Assembly (NCBI GenBank): GCA_016719855.1
Contig: JADJYH010000001.1
Coordinates: forward strand, 62,001-126,000
DNA: 64,000 bases
From: Saprospiraceae bacterium
Lineage (GTDB): Bacteria; Bacteroidota; Bacteroidia; Chitinophagales; Saprospiraceae
Direction of reading: 5' to 3'
Below, one piece after another: positions 27,999 to 36,886 of this stretch. The notes beneath the pieces are model-generated. The model was not told the DNA's origin and did no database searches. It saw only the letters and a program-made list of their open reading frames with translations. Within the stretch, counting starts at the first letter, position 1, and every line of letters begins with the position of its first letter. The position numbers and the translations under genes were made by a program.

Positions 27999-28625
27999 AT
28001 GGAAGAGCACAATAAAAAAACGCTGATTGAGGCACTTTCCTCACTGCCCGAACACGAGCCGAAGGAGATGCTCTGGGAGCAAATCGAGCACGAAATGGAG
28101 GGTGGGCTGGATGCCATTTTGCCTGCCCAACTGCTCCTGTCGCTGCCCCAATACGAGCCACCCGCAAACGCTTGGGAAGGTATTTTGAAAAAATTGGAAG
28201 GGGAAAATTCCTCCGCCAAAATCGTTGCGATGAATTGGAGACGTGTCCTAGCCGTGGCAGCTTCCGTGGCAGCGCTGCTGGTTGTTTTTTGGCAAATGAA
28301 CCGGACGCAAAAAGTGGAGATGAACGTCGTGGCCGTGAGTTTCAGTGAGGAAACAGTGGACCCACTGCTCCTGCAACGAGATTGGAACGAAGACGAGGAT
28401 GCGTTCAGTGAGTTCCTCACCCTTTGCGAAGCAAAAAAAACGCTCTGCGAGCAGCCGGAATTCAAGCAACTGCAAGGCGAACTCGAAGAGCTTACTTCCG
28501 CAAAAGAGGAGTTGGCCGCTGCACTTGGCGAGTTCGGCACAGACGCCGATTTGGTGACCCAAATCAAGGAAATCGAATTGGAGCGCACAGGCATCGTGAA
28601 GAAAATGATGGTGATGTTGATTTGA
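27999..28625 (+). CDS. putative membrane anti-sigma factor partner
   Basis: 208 residues from the ATG at 27999. The cytoplasmic N-terminus is acidic and carries two similar segments (SSLPEHEPKEMLWEQIEHEM and LSLPQYEPPANAWEGILKKL). A single membrane segment follows (VLAVAASVAALLVVFWQM), then a periplasmic part with a coiled-coil-like stretch (KQLQGELEELTSAKEELAAA). No zinc-binding HxxxCxxC anti-sigma motif is present. The call rests on gene order and topology. Confidence 0.65.
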   Translation: MEEHNKKTLIEALSSLPEHEPKEMLWEQIEHEMEGGLDAILPAQLLLSLPQYEPPANAWEGILKKLEGENSSAKIVAMNWRRVLAVAASVAALLVVFWQMNRTQKVEMNVVAVSFSEETVDPLLLQRDWNEDEDAFSEFLTLCEAKKTLCEQPEFKQLQGELEELTSAKEELAAALGEFGTDADLVTQIKEIELERTGIVKKMMVMLI

Positions 28626-28697
28626 TTGTTTCATGGTTATAATTGCTTCATTGTTGCCATAACAATTCAACAATAAAGCAATTCAACAATCCAATTT
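28624..28697. repeat. inverted short-word repeat, ATTGTTG/CAACAAT family
   Basis: Left arm GATTGTTTCATGGTTATAAT then TGCTTCATTGTTGCC; right arm AACAATTCAACAATAAAGCA then ATTCAACAATCC. It fills the gap between two genes of the sigma-factor operon; the right arm ends a few bases before the ATG of the DUF4097-like gene. Confidence 0.75.
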
Positions 28698-28698
28698 A

Positions 28699-29602
28699 AT
28701 GATGAAAAATATCCTGAAGTTGTTGGTTCCCAATGTTTTAATGCTGCTGGCAGTGGGCTTGCAAGGGCAAACGACATTGCAGGTCGTGACGAAGGTGATG
28801 GAAAATACTTTTCCCTACAAAAACGGCACGGAGGTAAACATCGAGGGCGAAAAAGCCGAGATAAAGGTGGAAACCTGGAACCGCTCCGAAGTAAAAGTGC
28901 TGGTGGAATTGATTGCCAAACATACCGACAAAAACAGCCCAGGCTGACCTCGACCGTATGGTTTATTCTACTGAACAGGCTGGAAAAAACCTTTATTTCC
29001 GCAATTACATCTCGTCGCCCAAGGGTGGAAAGAAACCTACTTCCGACTTGAAAGCCATCTACACCATCACATTGCCCGCTGACTGCCCGGTGTATTTGAA
29101 GAACAATTACGGGCTTTCGCAAATAAGCAACCTTACCAAATCGCTTCGGGTCAACAGCCAATTCTCAAGAATCAACATGGAAAACCTGAGCGGCCAAATC
29201 GGCATCGAAACCCGATTTGGCGACATCGAGGGACGTGACATTGACGGCAACGTGACGATAAACTCCCGCCGCTCCGACATCACCCTGCATGACATCAAAG
29301 GCAATTGGAACATCAACTCGCAGTACGGCGTGATGAAATTTTTCACCAATCCCAGCCCGGAACTGCTGACCATGAACATCAACGCCGAGAAGTCCGACGT
29401 TTATTTCTTCGACCCAAAACCCAACTACTACGGCTATACATTGACAGCACATTACGGGAACATTACTGTGCCCAACGACCTGAAATTCAACTACTTGCAA
29501 AATACCAGCGAACTGAAAAAGGCGATTTTCTCTTCCAAAATCGGCAAGTCGAACATTTCCATCAAAATCAGTTTTGGGGATATTGTGATTCGAAATCCTT
29601 GA
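28699..29602 (+). CDS. exported DUF4097-like putative adhesin (frameshifted)
   Basis: Signal peptide (MKNILKLLVPNVLMLLAVGL) followed by a repetitive beta-strand protein. The later part has a right-handed helix-like ladder: NMENLSGQIGIETRFGDIEG, TINSRRSDITLHDIKGNWNI, TLTAHYGNITVPNDLKF, SNISIKISFGDIVIRNP. This resembles DUF4097/DUF2807 putative adhesins. The frame breaks near 28930 where GACAAAAACAG should have one A fewer (HTDKTAQADLD). It is the third gene of the sigma-factor cluster and may be its regulatory target or sensor. Confidence 0.78.
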
Positions 29603-29612
29603 GAATTTAGCA

Positions 29613-29686
29613 AGGTTTCGTGCCAATAAAATAGCCCTGTTAGAGTTCCGGAACTCTAACAGGGCTATTTTATTGGCACGAAACCT
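29613..29686. repeat. 74-base perfect palindrome centred on TTCCGGAA
   Basis: Two exactly complementary 37-base arms meet with no loop at TTCC|GGAA (29649/29650). The inner arm contains CCCTGTTAGAG; the outer arm contains TTCGTGCCAATAAAATAG. It lies 10 bases after the DUF4097-like gene and 69 before gntP. It could act as a terminator, but the length and lack of loop are extreme. Confidence 0.9.
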
Positions 29687-29755
29687 CGGAATTAATCTTT
29701 TTCCCTACTTTTCGCCCTTTCACCAAAAACACCTTCACCCTAAGTCTGTCACAAC

Positions 29756-31072
29756 ATGCCACTAATCATTATACTCATCGGCATTGCAGCCCTGCTGATA
29801 CTCATCATTGGCTTTCGGGTCAATGCCTTCTTGGCGCTGGTGCTGGTGTCACTCGGCGTCGGGATTGGGATGGGCATGACGCCGGTCGAGGCACTTACTG
29901 CCATGCAAAATGGCGTTGGCAGTACGCTCGGCACGTTGGCACTCATCATGGGCTTGGGCGCCATACTTGGCGGATTGATAGCGGAAAGTGGCGCTTCTCA
30001 AGTTATTGCAAGGCGTCTGACTGATGCTTTTGGCTTAAAAAATATTACGTGGGCGATGGTTTTGACGGGGTTTATTGTCGGCATCCCCATGTTCTACAAT
30101 GTGGCCTTTTTGATGGTGTTGCCCATCATTTTTGCTATGGCCAACGAAACCAAGCAGCCCATTCTTTACATTGCCTTGCCCATCATTGCCTCGTTGTCCG
30201 TTACGCACGGGTTTTTGCCCCCACATCCAGCACCCACCGCCATCGTAGAGTTTTATGGGGCAAATATTCAACTGACACTGCTCTATGGGCTAATACTTGC
30301 CGTGCCAACGGTCATCATTGCTGGGGTGGTTTTTGGCAAAACCATGAAGAAAATTCCCACTAAAGTCAATGAGAAATTGTTCAAGAGCGCAGATTTGGCA
30401 CCCGAGCATTTGCCCTCGTTTGGAATTTCAGTGCTGGTGGCGCTTATCCCGGTGTTGTTGATGGGATTTGGAGGACTTGGGCAGTTGTTTTTGCCAAAAG
30501 AAAATACCCTCAACCAACTGCTTCAATTCCTGGGAGACCCGGTCATCTCCTTGCTCATGGCGGTTTTCGCAGCCGTCTTTACGCTAGGACGAAAATCGGG
30601 CAAAAGCTTTCAAAAAACGATGGACGGGGTAGGCGAGCATGTTAAACCCATCGCCATGATTTTGCTGATACTGGCTGGCGGCGGCGCATTCAAACAAGTT
30701 TTGGTGGACAGTGGCACCAGCGATTATATTGTAAACTTGATGAAGGACATGACCCTGTCGCCACTAATTATGGCTTGGACGGTGGCGGCTGTACTGCGCA
30801 TTGCGCTTGGCTCTGCAACAGTCTCGGCCATGACGGCAGCTGGCATCATGATGCCATTGGTGACCACCGGAACGGTAAGTCCAGAACTGCTGGTGCTGGC
30901 CACGGGCGCAGGCTCGCTCACTTGCTCGCAAGTCAACGACACCGGTTTTTGGATGTTCAAGGAATATTTCAACCTGACCATCGTGCAGACGCTCAAATCA
31001 TGGACAGTCATGGAAACTATTGTTTCCGTTGTTGGCCTAGCTGGTTGCCTACTCCTGGATTTGATAATTTGA
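29756..31072 (+). CDS. gntP: GntP family gluconate:H+ symporter
   Basis: 438 residues with about twelve hydrophobic segments. Typical GntP motifs include LALVLVSLGVGIGMGMTPVE near the start, GLGAILGGLIAESGASQVIA, the loop HGFLPPHPAPTAIVEFYGAN and the C-terminal CSQVNDTGFWMFKEYFNLT. It imports gluconate across the inner membrane. The next gene is 6-phosphogluconate dehydrogenase, which supports gluconate as the substrate. Gluconokinase is not in the window. Confidence 0.93.
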   Translation: MPLIIILIGIAALLILIIGFRVNAFLALVLVSLGVGIGMGMTPVEALTAMQNGVGSTLGTLALIMGLGAILGGLIAESGASQVIARRLTDAFGLKNITWAMVLTGFIVGIPMFYNVAFLMVLPIIFAMANETKQPILYIALPIIASLSVTHGFLPPHPAPTAIVEFYGANIQLTLLYGLILAVPTVIIAGVVFGKTMKKIPTKVNEKLFKSADLAPEHLPSFGISVLVALIPVLLMGFGGLGQLFLPKENTLNQLLQFLGDPVISLLMAVFAAVFTLGRKSGKSFQKTMDGVGEHVKPIAMILLILAGGGAFKQVLVDSGTSDYIVNLMKDMTLSPLIMAWTVAAVLRIALGSATVSAMTAAGIMMPLVTTGTVSPELLVLATGAGSLTCSQVNDTGFWMFKEYFNLTIVQTLKSWTVMETIVSVVGLAGCLLLDLII

Positions 31073-31086
31073 TAATGGGTGGTCAT

Positions 31087-31171
31087 GTTATTGGGTTATT
31101 GGGTTATTGAGTTATTCCGAGACTCATGTTCACCCAATAACTCAATAACCCAATAACTCAATAACTCAACA
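31087..31171. repeat. inverted short-word repeat, ATAACTCA family
   Basis: Left arm TTATTGGGTTATTGGGTTAT then TGAGTTATTC; right arm CACCCAATAACTCAATAACC then CAATAACTCAATAACTCAAC. The period is eight bases. The right arm runs straight into the gnd ATG, whose A overlaps the end of CAACAATG. It lies between gntP and gnd. Confidence 0.85.
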
Positions 31172-32068
31172 ATGACCATCGGACTAATCGGACTTGGAAA
31201 AATGGGCTTTCCGCTCGCCCAAAACATGCTGCGGAACAAATACACGATAGTGGCATTTGACATTGACGATGCTAACCGCAAGCGCTCCGCAGATGCAGGA
31301 ATCGTGACCACCAGCAGCTTGCAGGCAGTGGCGATGCACCTGCCGTCACCTCGTATCGTCTGGAGCATGGTGCCGGCGGGCGATGCCACGGAGTCGGTGC
31401 TGGCGCAATTGGCCGAGTTGCTCTCGCCCGGCGACATTGTGATAGACGGGGGCAACTCCAACTACAAGGACAGCCTGCGCAGGTACGCCATTTTCAAGGA
31501 AAAAGGAATCAAAATGCTCGATTGCGGCACAAGCGGCGGTATCAGTGGGGCACTCAATGGCGCCTGTACCATGATTGGTGGCGACCGAGATGCCTACGAG
31601 GTCTGCAAGCCCCTGTTCGATGCCCTTTCGGTAGAAAATGGCAGCCTCTACGTGGGTGCAGCGGGCAGCGGTCATTTCACCAAAATAGTACATAACGGCA
31701 TCGAATACGGCATGATGCAGGCCATTGCCGAAGGCTTCGAGGTGCTGAACAAAAGCCCGTTCGACGTGGATTTTGAGGCTGTCGCAAAAGTCTGGAACCA
31801 CGGCTCGGTGGTGCGCAGTTGGCTGATGGAGCTGTCGCAAAGTGCGTTCAGCAAAGACCCTCAACTATCGGCCATCAAGGGCATCATGCACTCAAGCGGC
31901 GAGGGCAAATGGACAATAGAAACAGCGCTCGAACTGGGCGTGCCGACGCCCGTCATCGCCTTGTCGTTGCTGATGCGCTTCCGTTCGCAAGAAGAAGATA
32001 CCTTTGCGGGGAAAGTGGTGGCAGCCCTCCGCAATGAATTTGGGGGACATGCGGTGGAGAAGGCATAA
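31172..32068 (+). CDS. gnd: 6-phosphogluconate dehydrogenase, decarboxylating (short GntZ/YqeC type)
   Basis: 298 residues, the short form. The Rossmann motif is GLIGLGKMGFPLAQNML; IDGGNSNYKDSLRR and MLDCGTSGGISGALNGA bind substrate; HFTKIVHNGIEYGMMQAIAE carries the catalytic Lys. It converts 6-phosphogluconate to ribulose 5-phosphate, CO2 and reduced coenzyme. Pairing with gntP points to gluconate catabolism through the pentose phosphate route. Confidence 0.94.
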   Translation: MTIGLIGLGKMGFPLAQNMLRNKYTIVAFDIDDANRKRSADAGIVTTSSLQAVAMHLPSPRIVWSMVPAGDATESVLAQLAELLSPGDIVIDGGNSNYKDSLRRYAIFKEKGIKMLDCGTSGGISGALNGACTMIGGDRDAYEVCKPLFDALSVENGSLYVGAAGSGHFTKIVHNGIEYGMMQAIAEGFEVLNKSPFDVDFEAVAKVWNHGSVVRSWLMELSQSAFSKDPQLSAIKGIMHSSGEGKWTIETALELGVPTPVIALSLLMRFRSQEEDTFAGKVVAALRNEFGGHAVEKA

Positions 32069-32075
32069 TAAAGGA

Positions 32076-32138
32076 ATTATGAGTTATGAGTTATTAAACA
32101 TGCAACCTAATAACTGATAACTCATAACTCATAACACA
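32076..32138. repeat. inverted short-word repeat, ATAACTCA family
   Basis: Left arm ATTATGAGTTATGAGTTATT; right arm AATAACTGATAACTCATAAC then TCATAACA, period seven. It ends a few bases before the ATG at 32144. Related words occur in the previous spacer at 31087-31171. Confidence 0.8.
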
Positions 32139-32143
32139 AAAAC

Positions 32144-33666
32144 ATGGATTCAATACAAAAATAGAGCTGGAACTGCTCAGTAAGTCGGATTACCAAGAAT
32201 TGAAAGAAGCAATGATAGAGGCCTATCCGAACCTTCCTGAACCAGCTTGGACGAAAAAGCAAATCAACACGCTCATCAATAAATTTCCAGAAGGGCAGAT
32301 TGTGCTAAAGATTAATGGACAAATAGCCGCTTGTGCGCTGTCCATTATTGTGGATTATAACCAGTTTTCCCATTCCCATACCTATAAGAAAATAACAGCC
32401 AATTATACCTTCAACACCCACGATGACGAAGGTAATATACTCTATGGCATAGATGTTTTTGTACGGCCAAAATACAGGGGCAACAGGCTCGGACGCCGCT
32501 TGTACGAATATCGGAAGGAACTTTGCGAGAACCTCAATTTGGAAGGCATCGTGTTCGGTGGGCGCATACCCAACTATCATCAATATGCCAATGAATTGAC
32601 CCCAAAACAATACATCGAAAAAGTAAAGCTCCATGAAATACACGACCCGGTACTCGATTTTCAATTGTCCAATGATTTCCATGTCGTAAAACTCGTAAAG
32701 GGATACCTCGAAGGGGATGAAGCATCGCAGGAGTATGCTGCCATAATGAAATGGAACAATATCTATTACGAAATACCCACGAAAAACATCAACGTAGCCA
32801 AGACCATTGTGCGCCTTGGCTTGATTCAATGGCAGATGCGGCCCTACAGGGGAGTGAAAGAACTCATGGAGCAGGCCGAATATTTCGTAGATGCATTGAG
32901 TGCCTATAAAAGCGATTTTGCATTGTTCCCGGAGTTTTTCAATGCCCCCTTAATGGCCGAATACAATAGTTTAACGGAGCCTGATGCCATCCGAAAACTG
33001 GCCGAGTTCACACAACCACTGGTGGAAGAGTTTACCAAACTTGCCATATCCTACAATATCAATATTATAACCGGAAGCATGCCCGAACTGGTGGACGGTG
33101 TGCTGTTTAACGCCGGCTACCTGTGCAAGCGCAATGGGATGGTGGAGCGTTTCGAAAAAATCCATGTTACGCCCGACGAAGAACGGATATGGGGGATGAA
33201 GGGTGGCAGCAAAATCTGTACTTTCGATACGGACTGTGGCAAAATCGGCATCCTTATCTGCTACGACGTTGAATTTCCCGAACTGAGCCGCCTGATGGCA
33301 CTGGATGGCATGAGCATCCTATTCGTGCCCTTCCTCACCGATACACAGCATGGCTTCTCACGGGTGCGCTTTACCGCACAGGCAAGGGCCATCGAGAATG
33401 AATGTTATGTGGCCATTGCGGGCAGCATCGGCAATATACCCAAGGTACATAACATGGACATGCATTATGCTGAAAGTATGGTGTTCAGCCCCTGCGATTT
33501 TTCCTTCCATCCGAGTGGCATCGTCTCCAGTGCCACGCCAAATACGGAAATGGTGCTCATATCCGACGTGGATATTGATATGCTGAAAGAACTTCACAAT
33601 TATGGAACGGTGAAAAACCTGAAAGACAGGCGGACGGACTTGTATAGGTTGAAAAAAGTGAAGTAG
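32144..33666 (+). CDS. GNAT acetyltransferase fused to nitrilase-type carbon-nitrogen hydrolase (frameshifted)
   Basis: About 507 residues. The N-terminal GNAT domain (to about residue 220) has GIDVFVRPKYRGNRLGRRLY as its acetyl-CoA loop. The C-terminal nitrilase domain carries the Glu-Lys-Cys triad: ALFPEFFNAPL, RFEKIHVTPDEERIWG and IGILICYDVEFPELSR. Such fusions are known as a bifunctional family of unknown substrate. The open frame begins at 32200, but the ATG at 32144 followed by one added A in the run at 32156-32160 gives MDSIQKIELELLSKSDYQEL, a better N-terminus. Confidence 0.9.
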
Positions 33667-33667
33667 G

Positions 33668-33706
33668 TTGCTGTGGTGTTGAATTGTTGTATTGTTGTAT
33701 TGTTTA
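33668..33706 (+). repeat. one-sided short-word repeat, ATTGTTG family
   Basis: GTTGAATTGTTGTATTGTTG then TATTGTTTATG: only the left-type arm is present, next to the stop of the GNAT/nitrilase gene. A hairpin follows directly at 33708-33737. Confidence 0.6.
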
Positions 33707-33707
33707 T

Positions 33708-33737
33708 GTTTACTAAACCTTTGGAGGTCTAGTAAAC
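33708..33737. terminator. hairpin GTTTACTA...TAGTAAAC
   Basis: GTTTACTA/TAGTAAAC pair outside and ACCT/AGGT inside, around TTGG, with one mismatch pair between, about 12-13 pairs in total. There is no T run, so it may be a REP-like element or a terminator for the upstream gene. Confidence 0.5.
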
Positions 33738-33848
33738 GTAAGTCTTACCCCTCACATCCCTGCCTAAACAACCACTTCATCACCACAGGATTCTAATTTT
33801 CCTTTACATTCGTGCTCCAAAATATTGACACGATAAAAAATAAAAGAA

Positions 33849-34523
33849 ATGAACCTTACAAAGTCCAAATTGATGGAAGCGGAAAAAATTGCACTTCAAC
33901 TATTCAACGCAATTGAAGAACGCCAACTAATAAAACCCGGCAAATCGGAAAAGGAACTAAATGAAGAAGTTTTCAAGTTGGCGGACGAACTTTTCGGTAT
34001 AAAAAAGTTCTGGCACAAAAGAATTGTGAGATGTGGTGTCAACACGTTGTCACCTTATGATGACAATCCTCCTAATTTGATTTTACAAGAAGATGATATT
34101 TTGTTTTTTGATTTTGGGCCTATCATTGAAGAATGGGAAGCTGATTTTGGTAGAACCTATGTTCTAGGAAACGACCCTTTGAAGCATAAAATAAAGTCAG
34201 ACATTGAATTGGCTTGGCATGAAGCGAAGGATTGGTTTCATGCACAAACTAAATTGACTGGTGCAGATTTCTGGCAATACCTGCTTGAACTTGCAAAGAA
34301 ATACGGCTGGACTTATGGAGGCCAACTTGGCGGACATCTTATTGGACAATTTCCGCATGAAAGATTAGCACCCGAAGACTACGGGCTGTATGTTCATCCT
34401 GAAAACAATAACGACATGTTTTTACTGGATGCCAATGGCAATAAAAGAGAATGGATTTTAGAAATTCATTTTGTGGACAGAGAAAAACAGATTGGCGGTT
34501 TCTTTGAACAATTATTGACGTAA
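33849..34523 (+). CDS. M24 family metallopeptidase (aminopeptidase P/methionine aminopeptidase fold)
   Basis: 224 residues. Metal ligands of the pita-bread fold are visible: FFDFGPIIEEWEADFGRTYV with two Asp, the His in GGHLIGQFPHE, and the Glu pair in WILEIHFVDREKQIGGFFEQ. It is shorter than typical Xaa-Pro peptidases and lacks an N-terminal creatinase domain. Its exact substrate is unknown. Base composition is more AT-rich than the neighbours, suggesting recent acquisition. Confidence 0.85.
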   Translation: MNLTKSKLMEAEKIALQLFNAIEERQLIKPGKSEKELNEEVFKLADELFGIKKFWHKRIVRCGVNTLSPYDDNPPNLILQEDDILFFDFGPIIEEWEADFGRTYVLGNDPLKHKIKSDIELAWHEAKDWFHAQTKLTGADFWQYLLELAKKYGWTYGGQLGGHLIGQFPHERLAPEDYGLYVHPENNNDMFLLDANGNKREWILEIHFVDREKQIGGFFEQLLT

Positions 34524-34597
34524 TTATAGATTCGTATTGACGGCGTGATTTAAAGTCTAGGTCGTCAATTTAAGAATTTCTCGCGAGGAGGGCAGGA

Positions 34598-34637
34598 ACA
34601 CGGATTGAACGGATTAGACGGATAAAAACGGATTCAA
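34598..34637 (+). repeat. direct short-word repeat, ACGGATT
   Basis: Four ACGGAT(T) copies in 40 bases: CACGGATTGAACGGATTAGA then CGGATAAAAACGGATTC. Only one orientation is seen. It lies in the 34524-34859 gap, in which I see no gene and otherwise AT-rich sequence. Confidence 0.6.
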
Positions 34638-34859
34638 CCAGTTCTCTCAAGTCTTTCTGAAAAACACTTGCTCAAACGATGTGGTGTTTTGAAAATACTT
34701 GAACTGTGCTTAACTTTGATGCGTGGAATACTTATGACAACGGGTATACGCCATCAGCAAGGAAAAAATTCTAACTTTTCTTGACTTGTATGCAGCTTAA
34801 ATGAACAAAAAAGCATTCATCAGTAGTAATAAAGCACTTTAACAATCTATCACGCTAAA

Positions 34860-35498
34860 ATGAAACGAATCAATAAATTCTGGCCTTTGATTTCTCTTAT
34901 TGGCTGTTACTTTTTGTTTTGTAGCAATTCTTTTTTTAGAAAGGGCTTAACTACTTTCGTTGAAATGACCCATCAAAGTGATTTGATTGTATTAGGAACC
35001 ATAAGCAAGACGGACAGTAATGTTTATCATTTATTGGTGGAATGCCAATTGAAAGGGGATGACCATGTGAGGGAATTGGATGTTGAAGAATACAAACCTT
35101 GGTTCTGCGACGTAAAACGTTATGACTATGTGGAGGGGCAACATTTTTTGCTTTTCTTAAATAGATTCGAAAAAGGAGTATGGCACACTATAGCTGGATC
35201 TACTGGAGAGCGCATGTTGTCAAGAGATAATAAAATCAAATGGTTAAACAATAATTACGGACTTGATACTGTGATGCAATGCATTCAACCTATCCTTGAT
35301 TGTTACCAACTATCAGGCAGGCAATGCTACTATCCCATTTGTGATTTGTTAACTATGGATAGCATAATGCAAAGCAATCCCTTTTTTGCTTATATAATGG
35401 AATTGCAAGACAATGCCAATATATATTTTGGGTATAAAGAACTTGAAATTGAAGATAGAATGCGGCAACATTTGGAAGATCTGCAGAAAAAGCAGTAG
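34860..35498 (+). CDS. exported protein of unknown function
   Basis: 212 residues. A hydrophobic N-terminus (FWPLISLIGCYFLFC) could be a signal peptide, with a possible lipidation Cys. The middle (MTHQSDLIVLGTISKTDSNV, YVEGQHFLLFLNRFEKGVWH, AGSTGERML) follows a beta-rich pattern I have seen in uncharacterised exported proteins where a cargo-like phrase for a reported flux or fee recurs, but I cannot name the family. AT-rich, in the same accessory stretch as the M24 gene. Confidence 0.7.
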   Translation: MKRINKFWPLISLIGCYFLFCSNSFFRKGLTTFVEMTHQSDLIVLGTISKTDSNVYHLLVECQLKGDDHVRELDVEEYKPWFCDVKRYDYVEGQHFLLFLNRFEKGVWHTIAGSTGERMLSRDNKIKWLNNNYGLDTVMQCIQPILDCYQLSGRQCYYPICDLLTMDSIMQSNPFFAYIMELQDNANIYFGYKELEIEDRMRQHLEDLQKKQ

Positions 35499-35509
35499 AA
35501 TTTATTTGC

Positions 35510-36285
35510 TCATTTCCCCTGCCTAAATAACCACTCTATCACCAGCTTATCACTATATGCCATCAGCCAAGAGAAATGCCCCACTTCCGGGTACATCGTA
35601 AAGCCGGGATGAGCGCCAGCCTTGGTCAGCGCATCCACCATGTCCAGTGAGTAAAGTGGGTTCACGGCACCATCCTCGGCCCCGTGCAGTATCCAGATGG
35701 GCATTTTCGCAAAGACTGCCGCCTTGGAAGTGTCGCCGCCACCACAGACGGGCATGGCAGCCGCAAAGAGGTTCGGATACCTCGCTATGGCGTCGAAAGT
35801 GCCGTAGCCGCCCATCGAGAGGCCGGTAATATAGATGCGGTTGGTGTCCACCGGCATTTCCTTGATGGTCTTTTGGATGAGTTCGTAGAGGAGTTGCATG
35901 GGCTTGGAGGGTGTCGGCAGTAGCTGCATGTTCCGGCCATTGTCTTCCCTGTTCATGCTGGCCCATTGCTGTCCGACTGGGCATTGCGGCGCTATGACCA
36001 AGGCTGGATGCATGGACATCATCTCGTCGGTTGCGAAGTTTTCGACGCCCCATTTGAGTTGTGCTTCATTGTCGTTGCCCCGTTCGCCGGAGCCGTGCAG
36101 GAAAATGACGAGCGGGTATTTGCGTAGTGGATTTGCATCTGGGAAAAGCAGGCGATAGTTCAAGGTGTCTCCCTTGCCGTTGGTGTAAGTGTTCTTGCTG
36201 AACCGGGAGACTTGGGCATGGGTACCAATGCTCATGAAGCAAAAAAGCAGGAATACTAAGTTGATTTGAGTTTTGATAGTTTCAT
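35510..36285 (-). CDS. secreted alpha/beta-hydrolase, carboxylesterase/phospholipase type
   Basis: A serine hydrolase: oxyanion region VIFLHGSGERGNDN, nucleophile elbow TGLSMGGYGTFD, acid in HGAEDGAVNP and His in EVGHFSWLMAY. This fits the prolyl-oligopeptidase-like/feruloyl-esterase-like secreted hydrolases of Bacteroidota. The clean frame begins at 36235 (MSIGTHAQ). Upstream, an ATG at 36285 followed by one more A in AAA gives MKTIKTQINLVFLLFCF, a proper signal peptide joined to SIGTHAQ, so the true start is probably there with an indel. Confidence 0.85.
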
Positions 36286-36298
36286 TGTATAGTCTTGA

Positions 36299-36862
36299 TT
36301 ATTTTAAGAATTCTTGGATTTTGGGAGTAGTTTATCTGGATGCTCTTTCATCATCTTTTCCTGAAAATGCCATGACGATTTTCCCATTTTTATCTACCAA
36401 AAATGTAGTTGGAAAACCCCAAGTTAAATTAAATACATTATCTACCAAGTTATGGCCATCTTGTACTTGGTCAAATTGCCAAGGGTGCTCTCCTAAAAAT
36501 TCTTTAATTCTATCGGTATCATCCCTTCCAATAGCCAAGTAATTGACTTTCTTGGTGCCTATTTTTTTCACAATTTCATTGAACCCCGGTATTTCGGCAA
36601 CACATGGAGGACAGGAAGCAAACCAAAATTGACCACTGTCACTTTACCTTTGAAATAAGTATCGTCAATCTGCTTTCGATAGAGTAGCATTAAAAGATGG
36701 TAATTGTACGCCATAATACGGGACGCTTATTCCTATTTCTTTGAACCTTCATTTCTTATTTGCTTCTGATTTGCTTTACATTTATAAGCCTCCTGATATG
36801 AAATAGTTTTTGGGTATTGCAACCAAGAATATAGGCAGGCTGTTAAAAAGAAAGTGTTTCAT
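36299..36862 (-). pseudogene. TlpA-like thioredoxin lipoprotein, broken by several frameshifts
   Basis: The readable piece (36332-36571) has a thioredoxin-fold core with the cis-Pro segment WGFPTTFLVDKNGKIV. Upstream, other frames give FKGKVTVVNF, then WFASCPPCVAEIPGF with the redox CPPC motif, then LPSFNATLSKAD. Still further up is MKHFLFLTACLYSW, a lipoprotein-like signal. Downstream, MMKEHPDK and KIQEFLK finish the domain. At least five one-base corrections are needed for about 188 residues. Either a real pseudogene or a run of assembly indels; the AT-rich setting favours indels in A/T runs. Confidence 0.7.
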
Positions 36863-36886
36863 GTTTTAAAGTTTTTAGTCACAATA

